A DNA stretch of 64,000 nucleotides, from NCBI GenBank assembly GCA_034440495.1, contig JAWXCE010000026.1, forward strand, positions 39,881 through 103,880, in the 5' to 3' direction. Shown here in pieces: positions 17,474-24,173 of this stretch; position 1 is the first letter of the stretch, and each line of letters begins with the position of its first letter. The stretch comes from JAWXCE01 sp034440495 (GTDB lineage Bacteria; Pseudomonadota; Alphaproteobacteria; Rhizobiales; Rhodomicrobiaceae). Made by a program: the position numbers and the translations under genes. The notes under the pieces are model-generated. The model was not told the DNA's origin and ran no database searches. It worked only from the letters and a program-made list of their open reading frames with translations.

Positions 17474-18721
17474 TTAAGCTAAGATATCATGCACCTTTAT
17501 CAAGGCGTCCGCCAGCGCATCCACCTCATCAATGGTGTTGTACATCGCAAAACTCGCCCGGCACGTGGCGGTTACGCCGAAACGGGCGAGCAGCGGCTCC
17601 GTGCAGTGCATCCCGGCGCGGATGGCGATGCCCCGCCGATCAATGATGGTGGAAACATCATGGGGGTGCGCGCCCTCGATGTTGAACGACACGATGGCGC
17701 CCTTGTCCGGCGCCGTGCCGAAAATGCGAAGGCTGTTGATTTGCGTTAACCGCTGATGCGCATAATCGCGCAGCGTGTCCTCATGCGCTTTGATGGTATC
17801 GCGGCCCACTTCCATCATGTATTCAAGGGCCGCGCCGAGGCCTATCGCCTCAACAATAGCGGGCGTACCAGCCTCGAACTTGTTCGGCGCCGGAGCGTAG
17901 GTTATGCGGTCGGTGGCCACGGAACCGATCATTTCGCCGCCGCCCTGATATGGTGGCATGGCCTCCAGGTGCTCGGACCTCGCCCAAAGCACGCCAATGC
18001 CCGACGGGCCGTAGGTTTTGTGCCCAGTGAACACATAAAAATCGCAGCCGATGTCCTGCACGTCCACGGTCAAATGCACCGCGCTCTGACTGCCATCCAC
18101 CAGCACGGGGATGCCGCGAGCGTGAGCGATGCGGCACACCTCCTTCACCGGAACAACGGTGCCGAGCGCATTGGACATCTGCGTGATGGCGACCATCTTT
18201 GTGCGCGGGGTTAGCGCCGCCTCGAAATCCTTGATGCGGAATGCGCCTTCGTCTGTCACTGGAACCCACACCAGTTTCGCGCCACGCCGCTCGCGGTGGA
18301 AATGCCACGGCACGATGTTGGAGTGGTGCTCCATGATAGTGAGAACAATCTCGTCGCCCTCGCCGATGACCATGCCGCCGAAGCTTTGCGCCACCAGGTT
18401 GATGGCCTCCGTCGCGTTGCGTGTGAAAATGATTTCGTCCGGCGTCGGCGCATTGAGAAATTTCGCCACGGTTTTGCGGGCGCGCTCATAATTGTCCGTG
18501 GCCGTGTTGGAGAGGTAGTGCAGCCCGCGATGCACGTTCGCGTATTCCTCGGCATAGGCGCGCTGAATCGCGTCCAGCACCTGACGCGGTTTCTGCGCCG
18601 ACGCGGCGTTATCGAGGTACACCAACGGTTTACCATACACCTCACGCGACAGTATCGGAAAATCCGCGCGGATCGCCGCCACATCCAGGCGCGCGGCCGT
18701 TTTGATAGTCATGTCATTCAT
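17474..18721 (-). CDS. sufS: Cysteine desulfurase SufS
   Basis: A 415-residue PLP enzyme of the class V aminotransferase fold that takes sulfur from cysteine for Fe-S assembly. YLDNAASAQKP opens the fold, TRNATEAINLVAQSFG and EHHSNIVPWH bind the cofactor, FTGHKTYGPSGIG carries the Schiff-base lysine, and RAGMHCTEPLL has the active cysteine (Cys373). The GMHC context and length are those of group II desulfurases (SufS), not IscS. It is the first gene of the sufS-sufT-sufA set. About 56 bases separate it from creA, which lies upstream on the same strand, so no sufBCD precede it here. Confidence 0.95.
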   Translation of the reverse strand: MNDMTIKTAARLDVAAIRADFPILSREVYGKPLVYLDNAASAQKPRQVLDAIQRAYAEEYANVHRGLHYLSNTATDNYERARKTVAKFLNAPTPDEIIFTRNATEAINLVAQSFGGMVIGEGDEIVLTIMEHHSNIVPWHFHRERRGAKLVWVPVTDEGAFRIKDFEAALTPRTKMVAITQMSNALGTVVPVKEVCRIAHARGIPVLVDGSQSAVHLTVDVQDIGCDFYVFTGHKTYGPSGIGVLWARSEHLEAMPPYQGGGEMIGSVATDRITYAPAPNKFEAGTPAIVEAIGLGAALEYMMEVGRDTIKAHEDTLRDYAHQRLTQINSLRIFGTAPDKGAIVSFNIEGAHPHDVSTIIDRRGIAIRAGMHCTEPLLARFGVTATCRASFAMYNTIDEVDALADALIKVHDILA

Positions 18722-18777
18722 TCAAAGCTCTCCTGCGCCCGCGCGATTTGAAAGGGCCGCAATCGTTATACGCGCGC

Positions 18778-19284
18778 TTACTGAATCCAGTCCTGACATT
18801 TCTGCACTTCAGAGTCGCCCCAAGGCATGATGGCCACCGTAGAAGTGGAGTTCTGCGGGCTACCCTCAATGAGTTTATCGGTGTATATCAGGTAAACCAG
18901 CACATTGCGTTTCGGATCGCAGCCGCGCACGATCTGCACTTTTTTGAAAAAGATCGAGCGGCGCTGCTGGAATGCCTCCTCGCCCTGCACAAACTTCTTT
19001 TTGAATTCTATGGGGCCAATTTGCCGGCAAGCAAGCGAGACATCCGATAACTCTTCGGTTAGCCCAAGCCAGCCCAACCAGCCGCCTTTTTCCGGCAGCG
19101 TGAAATGGCAGGCGACGCCGTCCACATCTGGATCGTCAATCGCGTAAGTCGCCAGCTTGTGGTCCGGTGACAAAAACTTCCAGACCGTGGTTTTCTTGAA
19201 AATCAGGTCTGGGTCGTCGTTCGCAAAGCACGGCGATGCTAGCGCGAGCAATGCGGCGATAACAGCGGGAAAACGAAGCGGCAT
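18778..19284 (-). CDS. creA: CreA family periplasmic protein
   Basis: A 168-residue exported protein starting at ATG 19284; MPLRFPAVIAALLALASPCFA is its signal peptide. The mature part has the CreA signature: DDPDVDGVACHFTLPEKGG, DVSLACRQIGPI, EEAFQQRRSIFFKKVQIVRG, LVYLIYTDKLIEGSPQNSTSTVAI. Cysteines are conserved in pairs. CreA is widespread in proteobacteria but has no firmly known function. The in-frame start at 19374 is rejected because it would put 30 residues before the signal peptide. Confidence 0.9.
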   Translation of the reverse strand: MPLRFPAVIAALLALASPCFANDDPDLIFKKTTVWKFLSPDHKLATYAIDDPDVDGVACHFTLPEKGGWLGWLGLTEELSDVSLACRQIGPIEFKKKFVQGEEAFQQRRSIFFKKVQIVRGCDPKRNVLVYLIYTDKLIEGSPQNSTSTVAIMPWGDSEVQKCQDWIQ

Positions 19285-19488
19285 GATCAACCTCTGAAGA
19301 TGGATATGAAGCACGTTGCGGTAAAGCGCAAGCCGCAGCCGCCAGTAACAAATGCGTGGCAGATCGCGTTCCATCGCGCGTGCAGCAAGTTTAGCGCGGT
19401 GTTGACTATAGGAAATGATGCAGCGATGGTTTATTCTAGGTAAGCGTCATTAAGCCTCAATAAGGGGTAAGCGCGAAGGAGGAGCGTT

Positions 19489-20292
19489 ATGAGTATAGCC
19501 CTTAAATCGGCGGTTTTGCTCGCCATCCTGAGCGCGTACAGCTCAAACGCGCGCGCCGACGAAAGTGAAAAGACCTGGGCGGGCCTGAAACCAGACGTAT
19601 TCGGCGAGCGCGTCATTACGGATGGCGCGAGCGTCATCGAACTCGAAGCGCCCATTCGCGCCGAAGACGCGGCGCTAACGCCTATCGATATCATCGCAAA
19701 GGCTCCGCAAACGCCCGAGAAATACATCAAAACCATTACGCTTATCGTGGATGAAAACCCCGCGCCGGTGGTCGCCGCTTTCACATTTGGCCCCGTTGCC
19801 GCAAGCGCCTCATTGTCTACGCGCGTTCGCGTCGATAGTTACACCTACATTCGCGTCATAGCGGAAATGAACGACGGCTCTCTGCATATGGTGAAAAAAT
19901 ATGTCAAAGCCTCGGGTGGATGCTCGGCGCCCGCCAGTAAGGACGCGGACAAAGCCATCGCCGAAATGGGCAAGATGAAGCTGCGCCAGTTCGCCGTTAA
20001 GGCAGGCGACGCTGCGCGCGAGGCGCAAATCATGATCCGGCACCCGAATTACTCCGGACTTCAGATGGATCAGATCAAACGCACATACACGCCCGCGCAT
20101 TTCGTACGTGATCTCGAAGTGCGGCGCGGGGGCGATCTCATCTTCAAGATGGAAGGTGGCATTTCGCTGAGCGAAGATCCCAATATCCGATTTAGCTTTA
20201 CCGGCGCGTCTGGCGATATCAAAGTCACCGCAAAGGATACCGAAAACCAGATTTTTGAGCAAAGCTGGCCTATCGCTGCAGCCGGTTCTTAA
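19489..20292 (+). CDS. SoxYZ-like carrier protein (quinoprotein-dehydrogenase-associated type)
   Basis: A 267-residue periplasmic fusion: signal peptide (residues 1-23), a SoxY-like domain (FGERVITDGASVIELEAPIRAEDAALTPI...) ending near SGGCSAPASKD, then a SoxZ-like domain (GLQMDQIKRTYTPAHFVRDLEVRRGGDLIFKMEGGISLSEDPNIRFSF). In true SoxY the C-terminal GGCGG cysteine carries the thiosulfate-derived sulfur; here Cys145 stands in GGCS but is internal because of the fusion. The fused form is known mainly as a partner of PQQ-dependent dehydrogenases (TIGR04557 as I recall it). No sox genes and no intact quinoprotein gene adjoin it. The ATG has AAGGAGGAG five bases upstream. Its stop overlaps that of ada on the other strand. 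Confidence 0.85.
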   Translation: MSIALKSAVLLAILSAYSSNARADESEKTWAGLKPDVFGERVITDGASVIELEAPIRAEDAALTPIDIIAKAPQTPEKYIKTITLIVDENPAPVVAAFTFGPVAASASLSTRVRVDSYTYIRVIAEMNDGSLHMVKKYVKASGGCSAPASKDADKAIAEMGKMKLRQFAVKAGDAAREAQIMIRHPNYSGLQMDQIKRTYTPAHFVRDLEVRRGGDLIFKMEGGISLSEDPNIRFSFTGASGDIKVTAKDTENQIFEQSWPIAAAGS

Positions 20293-21362
20293 GCTTCATC
20301 GCTTTCTTTTCTGGCGCGCTCCAGCGACAGAAGCGCGCGTTTGCGCTTGATGCCCCAGCGATAGCCGGTCAATGCTCCGTTTGCGCCAACAACGCGGTGG
20401 CAGGGAATGAGAACGGCGATTTGGTTCTGAGCGCAGGCGCTTGCCACGGCCCGCACGGCTTTTGGGCGACCAAGGCGCGCGGCGACAGCCTTATAGCTTT
20501 CTGTCTCCCCGGCGGGGATTTCACGCAGCGCTTGCCATACAAGACGCTGGAAAGCCGTACATTGTATATCCAATGGCAGAGCGGTTGCTTCGACAGGATT
20601 ATGCATTTGAGAAATGGCGCGGGCGGCCCACTCTTTCATCTTTCCAGATTGCCGGAGGATCGCTTTTGGAAAGCGCTCTTTAAGCTCGCGGCTAAGCGTT
20701 TCCGCGTCGTCGCCAAGCATTATCGAACAGATGCCGCGCGGAGTTCGAGCGATCAGCGTCATCCCGCAAGGGCCGTCCGTAACCGCGTATTCAATAGTCT
20801 GCCCGTCTCCGCCCTTGCGATAGTTGGTTGCTGTCATTCCGAGCGTGGCGTCCGCCGCTTCGTAAAAGCGGCTCGACGACGAATAACCGGCGCCATAAAT
20901 CGCCTTTGTTACGGTGGGCTGCGCGGTAAGCTGCTCGCCCATGCGTTTAGCGCGCGCGGTGACGGCGTAGGCTTTTGGCGTGACGCCTATAATCTGCTTG
21001 AACAAGCGGTGAAAATGGTGGGGACTTAGTCCGCTTTGCGCTGATAGCGCATGAAGGCTAACGCCGTCTTCCGCACCCTCGATATGGCGGCAGGCTAGCA
21101 CAATTATTTCCCGCTGACGCTGGAGCGCAGGCGCCTCGTCCGGTTTGCAGCGCTTACAGGCGCGAAAGCCTGCGGTCTCCGCCTCCTCGCGAGTTCGGAA
21201 AAAACGAATGTTTTTGCGCAGCGGTTGGCGTGCGGAGCAGTTCGGGCGGCAGTAAATCCCGGTGGTTGCAACAGCAGTGTAGAACTGCCCATCGAAACGT
21301 GCGTCGCGGCTGCGTATGGCTTCCCAGCAGACATCATCGTTAAGGTCTATCGAGGCGTCCAT
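20289..21362 (-). CDS. ada: Ada: bifunctional DNA methyl-phosphotriester/O6-methylguanine repair protein and activator
   Basis: A 357-residue protein with three parts. N-terminal Ada zinc domain: Cys38 and Cys42 (YCRPNC) with the CKRC pair near 70 bind zinc, and Cys38 takes a methyl group from phosphotriesters. An AraC-type helix-turn-helix follows (VSLHALSAQSGLSPHHFHRLFKQIIGVTPKAYAV in pieces). The C-terminal methyltransferase has PCHRVVG with the acceptor Cys321 and the GYRWGIKRKRALL end. Methylation of Cys38 turns the protein into an activator of its own and other repair genes. It overlaps the SoxYZ-like gene tail to tail by four bases. Confidence 0.95.
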   Translation of the reverse strand: MDASIDLNDDVCWEAIRSRDARFDGQFYTAVATTGIYCRPNCSARQPLRKNIRFFRTREEAETAGFRACKRCKPDEAPALQRQREIIVLACRHIEGAEDGVSLHALSAQSGLSPHHFHRLFKQIIGVTPKAYAVTARAKRMGEQLTAQPTVTKAIYGAGYSSSSRFYEAADATLGMTATNYRKGGDGQTIEYAVTDGPCGMTLIARTPRGICSIMLGDDAETLSRELKERFPKAILRQSGKMKEWAARAISQMHNPVEATALPLDIQCTAFQRLVWQALREIPAGETESYKAVAARLGRPKAVRAVASACAQNQIAVLIPCHRVVGANGALTGYRWGIKRKRALLSLERARKESDEA

Positions 21363-21455
21363 GAAAGGCTCCGGCGTGTTCAGACAAAAAGCTTGAACAC
21401 CTTAGTGCAGCGTTCACTGCGCGCCACCCCGCCGCTTGCTTTCAAATTCGATAAA

Positions 21456-22316
21456 TCACCAGCTCAAACGGGCCTGCGCCGCGATGGGGCGGAATGGCAG
21501 CGGCGCGAAAAGCGTTTCAAGCGCCCCGGCGGTCAGACCGTCGCTGGAGCCTTTGACATGAACACCGCTGGCGACGAATACCGAGTCGATGCCGTGATTT
21601 GCAGCCCCGCGTATGTCCGTGTTCACACCGTCGCCGATGGCTAGCACTTTGGCTTTTTCGGGGACAGCGTCACTGGCAGCGATGTTTTTGAACGCAAGGT
21701 CGTAGATGGGCGCATAGGGTTTGCCTGCATAGGCGACCTTTCCGCCCATCTCCTCGTAAAGCGCCGCGAGTGCGCCTGCGCAATAGATCACATGCCCGCC
21801 CCGCTCGACCGTCAAATCCGGGTTGGCGCACAGCATCGGGACATTGCGAGCCACTAGCGCCTTGAACCGCTCGCGATAATCCTCAGGCGTTTCGGTGTCG
21901 TCTTGGAATGGCCCCGAGTTGAGGATAAACTCAGCGTCCTGCGGTTCGACGCGGCGCAGATCGAGGCCGTCGAGCATGGGCTTGTCGCGATCTGGCCCCA
22001 GATGGAAAACGGCTTGCCCCGCACGTTCACGCATCAGCGTCACCGTCACGTCGCCAGATGTGGCGATCGCATCGTGCACGCCGTGAATGCCCATTGCTGT
22101 TAGCTGCGCTTCAATAAAATCGGTTGGGCGCGGGGCGTTGGTGATGAGCAAAACCTTGCCGCCTCCAGCGCGGAATAACTGGCATGCCGCCACCGCCGCT
22201 GGAAACACCGTTACCCCGTTGTGGATGACGCCCCAGATATCGCATAGCCATACGTCATAATTGCCCGCAAGAGCCGCGATGCCCGGTAGGATCGGTATTG
22301 GCGATGACGGGTTCAT
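21456..22316 (-). CDS. HAD superfamily class IIA hydrolase (TIGR01459-type)
   Basis: A 286-residue phosphatase. DVWLCDIWGVIHNG is HAD motif I (nucleophile Asp in the D-x-W variant common to this group), VLLITNAPRP motif II, AGKPYAPIYDLAF with the conserved Lys motif III, and AIGDGVNTDIRGAANHGIDSVFVASG motif IV. The cap of class IIA type sits between II and III. This subgroup is widespread in alphaproteobacteria and related to nucleotide and sugar phosphatases; the substrate is not known. It lies upstream of nothing obvious on its strand, 112 bases beyond rpsO. Confidence 0.9.
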   Translation of the reverse strand: MNPSSPIPILPGIAALAGNYDVWLCDIWGVIHNGVTVFPAAVAACQLFRAGGGKVLLITNAPRPTDFIEAQLTAMGIHGVHDAIATSGDVTVTLMRERAGQAVFHLGPDRDKPMLDGLDLRRVEPQDAEFILNSGPFQDDTETPEDYRERFKALVARNVPMLCANPDLTVERGGHVIYCAGALAALYEEMGGKVAYAGKPYAPIYDLAFKNIAASDAVPEKAKVLAIGDGVNTDIRGAANHGIDSVFVASGVHVKGSSDGLTAGALETLFAPLPFRPIAAQARLSW

Positions 22317-22377
22317 GTGCGCTCTTTATTCTCCGGCTTATTCGCCGGTCTCCTTTGCAGCCAGCGCCACGCGCAAT

Positions 22378-22410
22378 AATACCGGCACTTGCAAAGCCCA
22401 GGCCGGTATT
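22378..22410 (-). terminator. Stem-loop downstream of rpsO, likely terminator
   Basis: A 9-base-pair perfect stem (AATACCGGC 22378-22386 with GCCGGTATT 22402-22410) lies 19 bases past the rpsO stop. Reading with the operon it is followed by ATTATTG rather than a T run, so it may be a weak terminator or an RNA 3'-end protector. Confidence 0.5.
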
Positions 22411-22428
22411 GCAGCGCTTTCAGGCAGT

Positions 22429-22698
22429 TTAGCGGCGGATGCCGAGGCGTTCGATCAGCGTGCGGTAGCGCGCGTCATCTTTCGACTTCACATAATCGAG
22501 CAACCGGCGGCGCTGACTGACCATTTTCAGGAGGCCACGGCGCGAGTGATTGTCTTTTTTGTGGGTTTTGAAATGCTCCGTAAGCGTCAGAATGCGAGAT
22601 GTAAGGATCGCAACCTGTACTTCCGGCGAGCCAGTGTCAGTTCCGTTGATGGCATACTCTTTAATAAGCGCTTCCTTGCGCTCCGGCGTGATCGACAT
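22429..22698 (-). CDS. rpsO: 30S ribosomal protein S15
   Basis: An 89-residue protein, the standard S15 length: MSITPERKEALIKEYA, NGTDTGSPEVQVAILTSRI, LTEHFKTHKKDNHSRRGLL, MVSQRRRLLDYVK, YRTLIERLGIRR. It binds 16S rRNA early in assembly of the small subunit platform. Two ATGs lie six bases apart; the second (22698) is chosen because AAGGAG directly abuts the first and stands six bases from the second. Last gene of the rimP-nusA-ylxR-infB-rbfA-truB-rpsO cluster. Confidence 0.98.
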   Translation of the reverse strand: MSITPERKEALIKEYAINGTDTGSPEVQVAILTSRILTLTEHFKTHKKDNHSRRGLLKMVSQRRRLLDYVKSKDDARYRTLIERLGIRR

Positions 22699-22811
22699 CG
22701 TCATCTCCTTTGGTTGGGATGGGTTGGGCCAACGCCGGGATGTCGTCCAGCGCGGTCATGAAGCAATGCTGATATGGTACTTGGCCGAATATCGCAAGCG
22801 GTTTGGCGAAT

Positions 22812-23723
22812 TTAGATATTGAACACGCGCAAGGGGTGCATTTCGCCTTTTTCGACTTCGCCGATGGCGACTAGGACGCCGTCAGAGAGGGCGTAGATGC
22901 TGCCACTCAGGACGGGAGCGGATTGGCCTCGCAGCAAAATGGCGTGGCCGCGCCGCAGGGTTTGCGCGTCATTGCGGCTGACGGAGAGATGCGGGATGCC
23001 GTCGAGCGCCGCCTCGACAGGCGAGATGAAGCGGTCAAGCAGCGTATCGCCTTCGGCCACGGCGGCCTCGATCTGGTCGAGCGTTATGGACGCATCCTCT
23101 TGGAAGGCGCCGACGCGTGTGCGCCGCAACGCCGCGATGTGGCCGAGGCAGCCAAGCGCTTCGCCCATATCGCGCGCGATGGAGCGCACATAGGTGCCTT
23201 TGCCGCAATCCGCCTCAAAAACGCAGGTGTCGGCGTCCGGCGTCTCAACCACGCGTAGCGACATCACGTTTACGGGGCGCTCTTGAAGCTCGAACACCTC
23301 GCCGTCGCGCGCCAGATCGTAAGCGCGCTCGCCCTGCACCTTGATCGCGGAGTAGCGCGGCGGCGTCTGCATGATCTCGCCAGTGAAGTCGGGGAGCGTC
23401 GCCTCGATAGCCTCTCGCGTAGGGCGCTCTTCGCTGGTTTTGATCGGCTGCCCGTCCGCGTCGTCCGTATCGGTCGCCACGCCCCAGCGCACGGTGAAGC
23501 GGTAGCTTTTCGAGCTATCCACCACATGCGCGACGGTTTTGGTCGCCTCGCCGAACGCGATGGGCAAGATGCCGGTCGCCAGAGGGTCGAGAATGCCCGC
23601 CATGCCCGCCTTTTGCGGGTTGAAAAAGCGCTTAACTCGGTTTAAAGACTGATTAGAGATCAGCCCCTGCGGCTTGTCCAGAATGAGCCAGCCATTGAGC
23701 TTCCGGCCGCGCGGTTTAGCCAT
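22812..23723 (-). CDS. truB: tRNA pseudouridine-55 synthase
   Basis: A 303-residue enzyme that makes pseudouridine 55 in the T-loop of tRNA. The catalytic Asp is in AGMAGILDPLATGILPIAFGEATK; SYRFTVRWGVATDTDDADG, YSAIKVQGERAYDLAR and CGKGTYVRSIARDMGEALG are the other family blocks. A basic PUA-like C-terminus (ILLRGQSAPVL) completes it. It lies between rbfA and rpsO, the classical order. Confidence 0.97.
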   Translation of the reverse strand: MAKPRGRKLNGWLILDKPQGLISNQSLNRVKRFFNPQKAGMAGILDPLATGILPIAFGEATKTVAHVVDSSKSYRFTVRWGVATDTDDADGQPIKTSEERPTREAIEATLPDFTGEIMQTPPRYSAIKVQGERAYDLARDGEVFELQERPVNVMSLRVVETPDADTCVFEADCGKGTYVRSIARDMGEALGCLGHIAALRRTRVGAFQEDASITLDQIEAAVAEGDTLLDRFISPVEAALDGIPHLSVSRNDAQTLRRGHAILLRGQSAPVLSGSIYALSDGVLVAIGEVEKGEMHPLRVFNI

Positions 23724-23751
23724 TTAAGTTTCCTGTAGGTGATGCGGGCTG

Positions 23752-24138
23752 TTATTGCAGGTCGCGGGCGACGTGCGGCGATCTGAGAATTTTCTCGACC
23801 TTCTCCGCCTGATCGAGCGTGACGTCAAGCTTGAAAGTGATCTCCGGCACATACCGCAAGTCAATACGTTTGGCTAGCGCCCCGCGTACGAATTTTTGGT
23901 TGCGCACTAGTGCGGCGAGCACCTTATCGCGCGCAGTCATGTCGAGCGGCGAGACAAACGCGGTGACCTGCCGCAAATCCGGGCTGGCCTTGACCTCCGT
24001 CACCTGGACGATCTCGCCGTCCAGTTCCGGATCGACGATCTCGGTGCGCATGAACATCTCGGCGAGCGCATGGCGGATCACTTCGCCGACACGAAGCTGT
24101 CGCTGTGATGGGCCTTTTGCGGCGGTCTGTTTAGGCAT
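23752..24138 (-). CDS. rbfA: Ribosome-binding factor A
   Basis: A 128-residue cold-shock-type maturation factor of the 30S subunit with a KH-like fold: RQLRVGEVIRHALAEMFMR, DPELDGEIVQVTEVKASPDLRQ in pieces, VRGALAKRIDLRYVPEITFKLDVTLDQ. The ATG at 24138 gives MPKQTAAKG; the in-frame TTG six bases earlier is less likely. Ribosome site is weak. Follows infB by 35 bases. Confidence 0.95.
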   Translation of the reverse strand: MPKQTAAKGPSQRQLRVGEVIRHALAEMFMRTEIVDPELDGEIVQVTEVKASPDLRQVTAFVSPLDMTARDKVLAALVRNQKFVRGALAKRIDLRYVPEITFKLDVTLDQAEKVEKILRSPHVARDLQ

Positions 24139-24173
24139 TTTCAATACTTTTTAACGGCGGTAATCCAGCGCGA

